From the NCBI RefSeq assembly GCF_008704715.1, contig NZ_CP023689.1, positions 3,348,001 through 3,412,000 on the forward strand: DNA of 64,000 nt, given 5' to 3'. Origin of the DNA: Streptomyces chartreusis. Lineage in GTDB: Bacteria; Actinomycetota; Actinomycetes; Streptomycetales; Streptomycetaceae. The notes under the pieces were generated by a model. It made no database searches, had not been told where the DNA came from, and saw only the letters and a list, made by a program, of their open reading frames with translations. Positions 56,696 through 64,000 of this stretch are shown here, piece after piece. The position numbers and the translations under genes are program-made. Each line of letters starts with the position of its first letter. Position 1 is the stretch's first letter.

Positions 56696-57673
56696 ATGCC
56701 CGAGTGGTCCGTAGCAGAGCGCAGGAAGCTCACCTTCGACGAGCCGGTGAGCGAGCTCCACGTGCGCATCGTCAACGGAACGGTGAACGTCGTGGGGACG
56801 GACGAAGGTTCCGCCCGTCTGGAGGTCTCCGAGATCGAGGGGCCACCCCTGGTGGTGACCCAGCAGGACGGCACCCTGACGGTGGCCTACGAGGACCTGC
56901 CCTGGAAGGGCTTCCTCAAGTGGCTCGACCGCAAGGGCTGGCGCCGCAGCGCGGTGGTCTCCCTGGCGGTGCCGGCCGACACCCGCGTCGAGGTGGGCGT
57001 GGTGGGCGCCGGAGCGGTGGTCTCCGGGATCCGCGGCCCGTCGGTCGTCAAGGGCGTCACCGGTGACACGACCCTCGTCGGTCTGTCCGGCCAGGTCCGC
57101 GCGGACACCGTCTCGGGGAACCTGGAGGCGCAGGCGGTCACCGGCGACCTCCGGTTCAACTCCGTCTCCGGCGATCTCACGGTCGTCGAGGGCTCCGGTT
57201 CCGCCGTGAAGGCCGACTCGGTGAGCGGCTCCATGATCATCGACCTCGACCCGGGCGGCCCGACCGACGTCCGGCTGACCAGCGTCTCCGGCGAGATCGC
57301 CATCCGTCTGCCGGCCCCGGCGGACGCCGACGTCGAGGCCAACACCGCCAGCGGCAGGATCTCCAACGCCTTCGAGGGCCTGCGGGTGCACGGCCAGTGG
57401 GGCGCCCACAAGATCACCGGCCGCCTGGGCGACGGCACCGGCAAGCTCCGGGCGACGACGGTCTCCGGCTCGATCGCCCTGCTGCGCCGCCCGCCGCGCG
57501 AGGAGGAGCCGTGGGAGGCGGAGGCCTGGGAGGACCCGGAGGCCGCCGCGGACCCGACGGCCGACCCGGTGAACGGCACCCGGCACAGCTCGGGGGACAA
57601 TTCCGTCTCCGGCGGGGGCGACGAGGAATCCGGCGCCCCGGCCGACGGCACGACCGACAAGAAGGTGCTCTGA
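56696..57673 (+). CDS. DUF4097-type beta-helix adhesin-like protein
   Basis: The 325-residue protein has a repetitive beta-strand pattern with SGN/SGD/SGS turns (VRADTVSGNLEAQAVTGDLRFNSVSGDLTVVEG, VKADSVSGSMIIDL, LTSVSGEIAIRL, ANTASGRISNAF, LRATTVSGSIALL), typical of DUF4097. A Glu/Asp/Pro-rich tail follows. It has no signal peptide, so it is probably cytoplasmic. AGGAGGT lies about 9 bases before the ATG. It is cotranscribed with padR, whose ATG starts within 2 bases of this stop. The role is unknown; a stress-linked sensor is possible. Confidence 0.88.
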   Translation: MPEWSVAERRKLTFDEPVSELHVRIVNGTVNVVGTDEGSARLEVSEIEGPPLVVTQQDGTLTVAYEDLPWKGFLKWLDRKGWRRSAVVSLAVPADTRVEVGVVGAGAVVSGIRGPSVVKGVTGDTTLVGLSGQVRADTVSGNLEAQAVTGDLRFNSVSGDLTVVEGSGSAVKADSVSGSMIIDLDPGGPTDVRLTSVSGEIAIRLPAPADADVEANTASGRISNAFEGLRVHGQWGAHKITGRLGDGTGKLRATTVSGSIALLRRPPREEEPWEAEAWEDPEAAADPTADPVNGTRHSSGDNSVSGGGDEESGAPADGTTDKKVL

Positions 57674-57674
57674 C

Positions 57675-58724
57675 ATGCCTCCCGTCTTCGCCCACGGCCG
57701 CCTCCGTCTCTATCTGCTGAAGCTGCTGGACGAGGCCCCGCGCCACGGCTACGAGGTGATCCGCCTCCTCGAGGAGCGCTTCCAGGGGCTGTACGCGCCC
57801 TCGGCCGGCACCGTCTACCCCCGCCTGGCCAAGCTGGAGGCCGAGGGTCTGGTCACCCATACCACCGAGGGCGGCCGCAAGGTGTACGCCATCACGGATG
57901 CGGGCCGCGCCGAGCTGGCCGACCGCAGCGGCGAGCTGGCCGACCTGGAGCTGGAGATCAGGGAGTCGGTCGCCGAACTGGCCGCCGAGATCCAGGCCGA
58001 TGTGCGGGGCGCGGCGGGCGATCTGCGGCGCGAGGTGCGGGCGGCGGCCTCCGAGGCCCGCAAGGGGAACGGCGCCAAGGCGGAGACGCCCTTCGGCGAC
58101 TTCTCCGACTTCACGGACAAGGAGGCGTGGCGCGCCGCCAAGGAGGAGATGCGCCGGGCCAAGCAGGAGTGGAAGGAGCAGGCCCGCCGCGCCAAGGACG
58201 AGAGCCGGCGTGCCCGCGACGAGGCCCAGCGCGCCCGGCGCCAGGCCAAGGAGGCACAGGACCGCGCCCGGGCGCAGGCCCAGGAGGAGGTCCAGCGCAT
58301 CGCCCGCCGGGTCCAGGAACACGTCCAGGACCACTTCGTGCGGGGCGACTGGCCGACGGGTGTGCGGGAGGGCCTGACGGAACTGGCCAAGGAGTTCGGC
58401 GACTTCGGCAAGGACTACGGCAGGGAGTTCGGCTTCGGCCGGCAGGGCGGCGCACAGGGCGCCCCCAAGTCTGCACAGCAGCGGCCCGAGTACTCCGAGA
58501 CGCCCGAGGACTTCCCCGCCGACTACGAGCCCACCTGGGCCCATGAGCCGTCCAGCGGCGACCCGGTCCGCGATCTGGACCGCCTGCTCGACCGCTTCCG
58601 CGACGACATCCGCGACGCGGCACGGGACCACGGTGTGACGGGAGACCAACTCCGCGACGCCCGGCGCCACTTGTCGACTGCGGCGGCCCACATCGGAGCG
58701 CTGCTGCGCACGCCGAAGTCTTGA
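57675..58724 (+). CDS. PadR-family regulator with long charged helix
   Basis: The 349-residue protein has an N-terminal PadR winged helix (LRLYLLKLLDEAPRHGYEVIRLLEERFQGLYAPSAGTVYPRLAKLEAEGLV, residues about 9-62). A long Arg/Ala/Glu/Lys-rich coiled-coil region follows (about 90-230; KEEMRRAKQEWKEQARRAKDESRRARDEAQRARRQ), then a C-terminal domain (DPVRDLDRLLDRFRDDIRDAARDHG). PadR proteins are usually only about 110-190 residues, so the coiled coil is an addition. It probably represses its own operon through the GATAT palindrome. Confidence 0.93.
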   Translation: MPPVFAHGRLRLYLLKLLDEAPRHGYEVIRLLEERFQGLYAPSAGTVYPRLAKLEAEGLVTHTTEGGRKVYAITDAGRAELADRSGELADLELEIRESVAELAAEIQADVRGAAGDLRREVRAAASEARKGNGAKAETPFGDFSDFTDKEAWRAAKEEMRRAKQEWKEQARRAKDESRRARDEAQRARRQAKEAQDRARAQAQEEVQRIARRVQEHVQDHFVRGDWPTGVREGLTELAKEFGDFGKDYGREFGFGRQGGAQGAPKSAQQRPEYSETPEDFPADYEPTWAHEPSSGDPVRDLDRLLDRFRDDIRDAARDHGVTGDQLRDARRHLSTAAAHIGALLRTPKS

Positions 58725-58783
58725 CACCGACGCCGGGCGGCGCGAGCGCGACTGAGGGGGCCGTGCGGGTGCGTGGGGGCTGG

Positions 58784-58854
58784 TCGCGCAGTTCCCCGCG
58801 CCCCTGAAAGGGCGTCAGCCGCACGCCCTCAAGGAGGCGCGGGGAACTGCGCGA
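58784..58854. repeat. Inverted pair of the genus-wide palindromic repeat
   Basis: gcgcagttccccgcgccc at 58786-58803 and its inverse (ggcgcggggaactgcgcga at 58836-58854) are arranged head to head around a 32-base centre. The same core lies inside two NRPS genes of this window. Here it occurs between the convergent padR and Clp-N genes, a usual site for this repeat, and may act as a terminator. Confidence 0.85.
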
Positions 58855-58971
58855 GCAACCACCCACAACCCGCACCCGCCCGCAGCCCACACCGCCCGTA
58901 TCAGTCCGAGTCCGAGGCCAAGGCCAACCACGTCAAGCAGCCCCGCAGGGGCAGCCCGCACCGCCCGACAC

Positions 58972-59559
58972 TCACCCGGCCTTGGCCTCTCCCTCGCCGT
59001 ACAGCACCCGCACGACCGCCTCATACGTCACCCCGTGATCGGCGAGCACCTCCGCCGGCACGCCGGGGCGGGTCGTGAGGGCCAGCAGGATGTGTTCGTC
59101 GCCGATGTGCCGGTCGCGGCGGGACGTGGCCACCCGCAGGGCCCGTACCAGAACGTCCTTCGCGTCCCGGCCGAACGGCCGATGCCTCGACCGCGACACC
59201 TTGCCCGCACCGGCGTCGCTCCCTGGCCCCACCCGGTCGCCGGACATCGCCCCGACCCCGTGCACTTCCTCCACCCGGGCCACGATCTCCCCGACATCGA
59301 TGCCCAGCCCGGCGAGCGCGTCGGCCTCGGCCTGCGACAGGCCGCCCCGGCGCCGGGCCTCGCCCAGCGCGTCCCGTACGGATTCCAGCCACTGCCCGCC
59401 CCCGAGCGCGGCGAGCGCGAACGAGGCGCGGCCTCCCTCCTTGTCGAGCAGCGCGAGCAGCATGTGCTCGGCGTCGACGGCCGGCGCCCCGCTCCTCTCG
59501 GCCTGCTCCACCGCGCCCGTCACCACGGCACGGGCATCCTTCGTGAACCGCTCGAACAT
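58972..59559 (-). CDS. Clp N-domain protein
   Basis: The 195-residue protein has an N-terminal Clp repeat-type domain (FTKDARAVVTGAVEQAERSGAPAVDAEHMLLALLDKEGG) and a second repeat (PFGRDAKDVLVRALRVATSRRDRHIGDEHILLALTTRPG). There is no ATPase domain, so it may act as an adaptor or a regulator rather than an unfoldase. GGAGG precedes the ATG at 59559, which overlaps the HTH stop by one base (TGATG). Confidence 0.9.
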   Translation of the reverse strand: MFERFTKDARAVVTGAVEQAERSGAPAVDAEHMLLALLDKEGGRASFALAALGGGQWLESVRDALGEARRRGGLSQAEADALAGLGIDVGEIVARVEEVHGVGAMSGDRVGPGSDAGAGKVSRSRHRPFGRDAKDVLVRALRVATSRRDRHIGDEHILLALTTRPGVPAEVLADHGVTYEAVVRVLYGEGEAKAG

Positions 59560-59768
59560 CAACGCCTCCCGTACTTCTTGTGCACGGCCTGCCTGCTGAT
59601 CCCGAGTTCCGCGGCGATCTCCTGCCACGACCACCCCTGGTTGCGCGCACTGCGCACCTGGACCGCCTCCAACTGCTCCAGCAGCCGGCGCAGCGCCGCG
59701 ACGGCCCGCAGTCCGATCCGCGGATCGCGATCTCCCGCCCGCTCGGCGAGATCTGTTGCTTCGGTCAT
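59559..59768 (-). CDS. Small helix-turn-helix protein
   Basis: The 69-residue protein ends with WSWQEIAAELGISRQAVHKKYGRR, a classic helix-turn-helix of the Trp/Sigma70-region-4-like type. Two inverted repeats overlap its promoter. The A of its ATG would be the +1 of the predicted promoter, so the mRNA is probably leaderless. It is the first gene of a two-gene operon with the Clp-N gene and is likely an autoregulator. Confidence 0.87.
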   Translation of the reverse strand: MTEATDLAERAGDRDPRIGLRAVAALRRLLEQLEAVQVRSARNQGWSWQEIAAELGISRQAVHKKYGRR

Positions 59769-59770
59769 GA

Positions 59771-59815
59771 TGTCAATTTAGGTTGACACATCGGTCGCCG
59801 TCAACCCTAGTTGAC
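59771..59815 (-). promoter_or_regulatory. Paired inverted repeats over the HTH promoter
   Basis: TGTCAA-N6-TTGACA at 59771-59788 and GTCAA-N6-TTGAC at 59800-59815 (centres 28 bases apart) are two copies of the same palindromic site. On the minus strand TTGACG (59804-59799) and TAAATT (about 59780-59775) form -35/-10 elements with about 18-base spacing. The -10 is embedded in the promoter-proximal repeat. The arrangement strongly suggests autoregulation by the HTH product. Confidence 0.8.
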
Positions 59816-59823
59816 AAACGGAA

Positions 59824-59855
59824 CGGCGGGCCCGGGGCAGCACCCCGGACCCGCC
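59824..59855 (-). terminator. Hairpin after the quinone oxidoreductase gene
   Basis: CGGCGGGCCCGGGG (59824-59837) and CCCCGGACCCGCCG pair with one mismatch around a short loop. It lies 23 bases past the stop of the quinone oxidoreductase gene, reading on the minus strand, and no T tract is obvious. Confidence 0.6.
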
Positions 59856-59877
59856 GCAAGAACCTCGGCGAGAGCCG

Positions 59878-60840
59878 TCAGTTGGTGAGTACGACCTTCC
59901 CGAACAGCTCGCCCGACTCCATCCGCTCGAAGCCCTCCCGGGCCCGGTCCATGGGCAGTTCCTCGTCGATCACGGGCCGCACGCCCGTGGCCGCGCAGAA
60001 GGACAGCAGGTCCTCCAGCTCGTCCTTGGTCCCCATCGTGGAGCCGACGACCTTCAGCTCCAGGAAGAAGATCCGCGTCAGCTCGGCGTGCGAGGGCCGG
60101 TCACCACTGGTGGCACCGGAGATCACCAGAGTTCCGCCCGGCTTCAGCGACTTGACTGAGTGCGACCAGGTGGCGGCACCGACGGTCTCGATCACGGCGT
60201 CGACCCGCTGCGGCAGCCGGGCCCCCGACTCCACGGCCTCCACGGCACCCAGCTCCAGGGCCCGCTTGCGCTTGGCCTCGTCACGGCTGGTGGCGAAGAC
60301 CCGCAGCCCCGCGGCCTTGCCGAGCACGATGGCGGCGGTGGCCACCCCGCCGCCGGCGCCCTGCACCAGCACGGAGTCCCCGGGACGTACACCCGCGTTG
60401 GTGAACAGCATGCGGTACGCCGTCAGCCAGGCGGTCGGCAGACAGGCGGCCTCCGCGAAGGACAGCTCCTTGGGCTTGGGCAGGACGTTCCAGGTCGGAA
60501 CGGCGACCTGCTCGGCGAACGTGCCCTGGTAGCGCTCGGTGAGGATGGAACGGGGCTCCCTGGGGCCGACCCCGTGACCGGTCTGACCGATCACGGAGTG
60601 CAGGACGACCTCGTTGCCGTCCTCGTCGACGCCGGCGGCGTCGCAGCCGAGGATCATCGGCAGCCGTTCCTCCGGGAGGCCGACGCCCCGGAGCGACCAG
60701 AGGTCATGGTGGTTGAGGGAAGCGGCCTTGACGTTGACGGTGCTCCAGCCGGGCCGGGCCTCGGGAGCGGGACGCTCCCCCAACTCGAGGCCGCTCAGCG
60801 GCTGGTCGCGGTCGATTCGGGCAGCGTAGACGGCGAACAT
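59878..60840 (-). CDS. Zinc-type alcohol dehydrogenase/quinone oxidoreductase (MDR family)
   Basis: The 320-residue protein has the MDR-family N-terminal GroES-like domain (VNVKAASLNHHDLWSLRG, ILGCDAAGVDEDGNEV) and a Rossmann domain with VLVQGAGGGVATAAIVLGKAAGLRVFATS for NADPH. Zinc-structural cysteines of the long enzymes are not seen, so it is a zeta-crystallin/quinone-reductase type. ATG 60840 follows a TATCGT box by 7 bases, suggesting a leaderless mRNA. It is a single gene. Confidence 0.9.
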   Translation of the reverse strand: MFAVYAARIDRDQPLSGLELGERPAPEARPGWSTVNVKAASLNHHDLWSLRGVGLPEERLPMILGCDAAGVDEDGNEVVLHSVIGQTGHGVGPREPRSILTERYQGTFAEQVAVPTWNVLPKPKELSFAEAACLPTAWLTAYRMLFTNAGVRPGDSVLVQGAGGGVATAAIVLGKAAGLRVFATSRDEAKRKRALELGAVEAVESGARLPQRVDAVIETVGAATWSHSVKSLKPGGTLVISGATSGDRPSHAELTRIFFLELKVVGSTMGTKDELEDLLSFCAATGVRPVIDEELPMDRAREGFERMESGELFGKVVLTN

Positions 60841-60948
60841 GGCGTCGACGATAGGTGGCGTTTGCAGTCGGCGGAACGGGAGGGGGCTGTGACACACACC
60901 CTCTTGCCAAGCAGTGCTCACCCGAACGGACGCTTCGGCGGGCAAAGA

Positions 60949-60978
60949 ATCGGCCCCGCCCGGATGGGCGGGGCCGAT
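60949..60978 (-). terminator. Hairpin after the malic enzyme gene
   Basis: ATCGGCCCCGCC (60949-60960) and GGCGGGGCCGAT (60967-60978) form a perfect 12-base stem with a 6-base loop. On the minus strand it is followed by TCTTTG. It lies 25 bases after the malic enzyme stop. Confidence 0.85.
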
Positions 60979-61003
60979 CGGAGCCTGTCGGCCGAAGCAC
61001 CGG

Positions 61004-62227
61004 TCAGCGCCGGGCGACGCCCTCGGCGCGCGCCGCAGCCGCGACCGCCGCGGTCACGGCCGGAGCGACCCGCTCGTCGAACGGCGACGGGATCACGTAG
61101 TCCGCGGCGAGGTCGTCCCCGACGACACCCGCCAGCGCCTCCGCGGCCGCGATCTTCATGCCCTCGGTGATCCGGGACGCCCGCACCTGCAGCGCGCCGG
61201 CGAAGATGCCCGGGAACGCCAGCACGTTGTTGATCTGGTTCGGGAAGTCGGACCGCCCGGTCGCCACGACGGCCGCGTACTTGTGCGCGACGTCGGGGTG
61301 GACCTCGGGGTTCGGGTTGGCCATGGCGAAGACGAAGGCGCCCTTGGCCATCGAGGCGACGGCCTCCTCGGCGACCGTGCCGCCGGAGACGCCGATGAAG
61401 ACGTCCGCACCCTCCAGAGCCGCCTCGAGCGACCCGCTGATGCCGGCCTTGTTGGTGAAGGAGGCGACCTCGCGCTTGACCGGGGTGAGGTCCTCACGGT
61501 CGGCCGAGACGACGCCCTTGCGGTCCGCGACGGCCACGTCGCCGATGCCGGCCTCGACCAGCATCTTGGCGATGGCGACACCGGCCGCGCCGGCGCCCGA
61601 GATGACGGCGCGCAGGTCACCGATGGCCCGCCCGCTCAGCCGCGCGGCGTTGCGCAGCGCGGCCAGCGTCACGACGGCGGTGCCGTGCTGGTCGTCGTGG
61701 AAGACCGGGATGTCGACCCGCTCCTGGAGCTTGCGCTCGATCTCGAAGCACCGGGGTGCCGAGATGTCCTCCAGGTTGACGCCGCCGAAGGACGGGGCGA
61801 GGCGCGCCACCGTCTCGACGATCTCGTCGACGTCCGTGCAGTCGAGCGCGATCGGGACCGCGTCCACGCCGCCGAACTGCTTGAACAGGATCGCCTTGCC
61901 CTCCATCACGGGGAGGGAGGCTTCCGGACCGATGTCGCCGAGTCCGAGCACCGCGGTGCCGTCGGTGACCACGGCCACGACGGACGACTTCCACGTGTAG
62001 TCGTGGACGAGCTCCGGCTGCTCGGCGATGGCGGTGCACACCCGCGCGACGCCGGGCGTGTACGCCAGGGACAGGTCGTCCTTGTCGCGGACCGGCACGG
62101 TGGCCTGCACGGCCATCTTGCCGCCACGATGCAGCGCGAACGCCGGATCGAAGGAATCGAGGGGCTCGACCCCGCCGTCCTGATCGGTATTGCTCCCGCT
62201 GCGAGGATTGACAATCTCCGCTGCCAC
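61004..62227 (-). CDS. NAD(P)-dependent malic enzyme
   Basis: The 407-residue protein is a bacterial malic enzyme: [93 protein letters not shown] (metal and substrate site), [22 protein letters not shown] (dinucleotide site) and [12 protein letters not shown]. It converts malate to pyruvate and carbon dioxide. The start is GTG 62227. The product lacks the C-terminal phosphotransacetylase domain of long malic enzymes. It is probably a single gene. Confidence 0.97.
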   Translation of the reverse strand: MAAEIVNPRSGSNTDQDGGVEPLDSFDPAFALHRGGKMAVQATVPVRDKDDLSLAYTPGVARVCTAIAEQPELVHDYTWKSSVVAVVTDGTAVLGLGDIGPEASLPVMEGKAILFKQFGGVDAVPIALDCTDVDEIVETVARLAPSFGGVNLEDISAPRCFEIERKLQERVDIPVFHDDQHGTAVVTLAALRNAARLSGRAIGDLRAVISGAGAAGVAIAKMLVEAGIGDVAVADRKGVVSADREDLTPVKREVASFTNKAGISGSLEAALEGADVFIGVSGGTVAEEAVASMAKGAFVFAMANPNPEVHPDVAHKYAAVVATGRSDFPNQINNVLAFPGIFAGALQVRASRITEGMKIAAAEALAGVVGDDLAADYVIPSPFDERVAPAVTAAVAAAARAEGVARR

Positions 62228-62317
62228 TTTGTCTGACCCCTTAAGTGTTCATGGTTTGAGGGTGGGACCACTCCTGGTGAGAAGTGGGCGGGACCGCGTA
62301 AGGCCCTGCTCGTTGAT

Positions 62318-62338
62318 ACGTACGACGTACGACGTACG
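62318..62338. repeat. Three tandem ACGTACG units
   Basis: Perfect tandem ACGTACG occurs at 62318-62324, 62325-62331 and 62332-62338, between the malic enzyme start and the transporter operon. It may be a binding site; no factor is known to me. Confidence 0.6.
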
Positions 62339-62715
62339 GACCAGTACGCGACGGGCGCGCCGCACACGCGCCCTGAGCCCCGGATGAGGGGTGTAAAGAA
62401 CCTTCTTACCGGACGGACGCCGCTGACGACGAGTCCAATACGTGCAAGATCACATGACGGGAATGGAAACACCCGGACCGACGGACACGAATCAGACACG
62501 ACCCGGCGATGACACCGGTGTCATTCGTGACCAAATAAGCGGACAATCGATGTCAGAAACCGCGAAGGGTGCCCGTCAGCCGCAAAACCTACGCACGACC
62601 GGTCCGCATCCCGAGACGCACCGAAGATCTTCCGGCCGGAAGGACAGATTCCCGCAGAAGGTGTTGTCAGGATGTAACGAACTGCGGTGGTTCGGGGGTA
62701 ACCCGTTATCCGATT

Positions 62716-62746
62716 TTGACATGCCGAGCGCCCTGAATGCCTTAGT
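62716..62746 (+). promoter_or_regulatory. Candidate promoter of the amino-acid transporter operon
   Basis: TTGACA at 62716-62721 and CTTAGT at 62741-62746 fit a -35/-10 pair with a 19-base spacer, about 145 bases before the ATG of the binding protein. Confidence 0.45.
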
Positions 62747-62891
62747 CCGAATGGCAAGATGCCGTAATCACACGAGGTCGCGGCACTCGAAGGTGTGTGC
62801 TCTCGTCGACCTAGGAATACAAGGCCCTGCCGGTCCCAAGGCAGGTGCCGGCCCCATCGGCAACTCCACCCATCCGCCGGAGGAACCCACC

Positions 62892-63854
62892 ATGACCGCA
62901 AGCACCACCCGTCGTACCACCGCAGCACGCTCCCGGCTCGCAGCGGTCGGCTCGATCGCGGTCGCAGGCGCCCTGATTCTCACCGGTTGCGGTGACCAGA
63001 CGAACGACAGCGGCTCCGAGAGCAACGACACCGGGTCGGCGAGCACCGCGCCCCTGGCCGACAAGCTGCCGCAGGCGATCCGCGACAAGGGCGTCATCAA
63101 GGTCGGCTCGGACATCGCCTACGCGCCGGTCGAGTTCAAGGACAGCTCCGGCAAGACGGTCGGCATCGACCCCGACCTCGCCGCCGCCATGGGCAAGCAG
63201 CTGGGCGTGACCTTCCAGTTCGAGAACGGCACGTTCGACAGCCTCATCACCGGTCTGCGCTCCAAGCGCTACGACGTCGCCATGTCCGCGATGACCGACA
63301 CCAAGGACCGCCAGGAGGGCATCGACTCGGACACCGGCAAGAAGGTCGGTGAGGGCGTCGACTTCGTCGACTACTTCACCGCGGGTGTCTCGATCTACAC
63401 CCAGAAGGGCAAGAACACCGACATCAAGACCTGGTCGGACCTGTGCGGCAAGAAGATCGTCGTGCAGCGCGGCACGGTCTCCGAGGACCTGGCGAAGTCC
63501 GAGGCCAAGAAGTGCACCGGTGGCAAGACGATCACCATCGAGGCCTTCGACAACGACCAGCAGGCCCAGACCCGCCTGCGCGCGGGCGGTGCGGCCGCCG
63601 GTTCCTCCGACTTCCCCGTCGCCGCGTACGCCGTGAAGACCTCCGGCGGCGGCAACGACTTCCAGCTCGTCGGCGAGCAGGTCGAGGCGGCGCCGTACGG
63701 CATCGCGGTCGCCAAGAGCAACACCCAGCTGCGCGACGCCCTCAAGGCCGCGCTGGACGCGGTCATCGCGAACGGCGAGTACGAGAAGGTCATCAAGAAG
63801 TGGGGCGTCGAGGACGGAGCGGTGCAGGAAGCCGCCATCAACGGCGGCAAGTGA
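62892..63854 (+). CDS. Amino-acid ABC transporter substrate-binding lipoprotein (glutamate/glutamine type)
   Basis: The 320-residue protein has a signal sequence with lipobox LILTGC (Cys about 33), then a Ser/Asn/Thr-rich spacer and a type 3 periplasmic-binding domain: IKVGSDIAYAPVEFKDSSGKTVGIDPDLAAAMGKQLGV, FDSLITGLRSKRYDVAMSAMTDTKDRQ, KIVVQRGTVSEDLAKSEAKK. The family binds polar amino acids such as glutamate or glutamine. GGAGGAA ending 7 bases before the ATG supports the start. It is followed by a permease start. Confidence 0.95.
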   Translation: MTASTTRRTTAARSRLAAVGSIAVAGALILTGCGDQTNDSGSESNDTGSASTAPLADKLPQAIRDKGVIKVGSDIAYAPVEFKDSSGKTVGIDPDLAAAMGKQLGVTFQFENGTFDSLITGLRSKRYDVAMSAMTDTKDRQEGIDSDTGKKVGEGVDFVDYFTAGVSIYTQKGKNTDIKTWSDLCGKKIVVQRGTVSEDLAKSEAKKCTGGKTITIEAFDNDQQAQTRLRAGGAAAGSSDFPVAAYAVKTSGGGNDFQLVGEQVEAAPYGIAVAKSNTQLRDALKAALDAVIANGEYEKVIKKWGVEDGAVQEAAINGGK

Positions 63855-63889
63855 CCGCACCGAACAGCGGGCACTGAAAGGCAACACCT

Positions 63890-64000
63890 GTGACTGACAT
63901 CCACAAGACGGACGAGCCGGCGGACACCCCGCCGGCCGGCCCGGAGGCGATCAAGGCCATTCCGGTGCGCCACTACGGGCGGTATGTCTCCGCCGTCGTG
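63890..64000 (+). CDS. Amino-acid ABC transporter permease, 3'-truncated
   Basis: GTG 63890 starts MTDIHKTDEPADTPPAGPEAIKAIPVRHYGRY, 36 bases after the binding-protein stop, with GAAAGG about 9 bases upstream. The sequence resembles the cytoplasmic N-terminal tail of polar-amino-acid permeases of the HisMQ class. Only 37 codons are in the window. Confidence 0.75.
   Translation, partial: MTDIHKTDEPADTPPAGPEAIKAIPVRHYGRYVSAVV

Larger units (their letters stand above)
62228..62891. other. Divergent intergenic region between malic enzyme and ABC transporter
   Basis: The 664 bases have no convincing gene. Notable features are three tandem 7-base ACGTACG units at 62318-62338; a GGTAACCCGTTATCC palindrome-like site near 62697-62711; and TTGACA at 62716-62721, which could be a -35 for the transporter operon with CTTAGT 19 bases on. 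The frame of the transporter protein is open through this DNA, but relatives start at the lipoprotein ATG. The stretch is clearly less GC-rich than the coding regions. Confidence 0.6.

Noticed and set aside
62442..62891. Upstream extension of the binding-protein gene
   Set aside because: The open frame passes the promoter region; the lipoprotein signal sequence and GGAGGAA at the ATG 62892 give the real start.
1..64000. rRNA, tRNA, origin, phage or insertion sequences
   Set aside because: No conserved rRNA segments, tRNA cloverleaf, DnaA boxes, integrase or transposase were seen.

Overview
The window is chromosomal DNA of a high-GC actinobacterium, almost certainly a Streptomyces. The evidence is G/C-loaded third codon positions, a conservon (cvnA-D) operon, a Ku/LigD pair, SH3/NlpC/GH25 secreted cell-wall proteins, several probably leaderless mRNAs, rare TTA (bldA-type) codons, and short palindromic intergenic repeats that I recognise as common in this genus. 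From Ku rightward, the gene order (Ku, LigD polymerase, FtsW-like/PBP, diiron pair, conservon, Lon, two-component pair, 2-oxoglutarate dehydrogenase, PadR, malic enzyme, amino-acid ABC transporter) looks like the conserved core region I remember from S. coelicolor around SCO5260-SCO5310. That synteny is recalled, not checked.

Positions 1-18554 are the downstream part of a nonribosomal peptide/polyketide cluster, read left to right as one translationally coupled operon; it continues beyond the left edge. Products in order: an NRPS fragment (partial A-T-C-T), a free-standing MupA/Atu3671-type flavin monooxygenase, an NRPS C-A-T-E, an NRPS C-A-T-TE, an NRPS C-A-T, a ketosynthase-carrier protein with no acyltransferase, and a type II thioesterase. 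The order is not colinear: the only chain-releasing TE lies in the third NRPS protein, a C-T unit has no A domain, and the KS unit needs an AT from elsewhere. The first gene has a TTA codon. Two copies of a genus-wide palindromic repeat are embedded in frame within NRPS genes. I do not recognise the product.

Positions 18570-36900 hold DNA repair genes (Ku, LigD polymerase), a NERD protein, a phosphatase, a lipoprotein-sensor kinase pair, an SH3 protein, an FtsW-like/PBP pair, an orphan CvnA-like kinase, a TTA-containing Uma2 gene, a divergent pair of diiron proteins with a TetR regulator, and an NlpC/P60 hydrolase.

Positions 35634-43107 carry a conservon whose last gene is a StyA-like flavin monooxygenase, then a phosphatase-like protein and a MarR regulator. 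Positions 43303-50714 carry a GH25 muramidase, Lon with a clear HspR-type inverted repeat, a rhomboid-like membrane protein, a spermidine-synthase-like protein and an OmpR-type two-component system. Positions 50995-64000 carry a KGD-type 2-oxoglutarate dehydrogenase, small conserved proteins, a DUF4097-PadR operon with a probable operator, a small HTH gene coupled to a Clp-N-domain gene under a paired inverted repeat, a quinone oxidoreductase, malic enzyme, and the start of an amino-acid ABC transporter operon cut by the right edge. No rRNA, tRNA, CRISPR array, prophage or insertion sequence was recognised.
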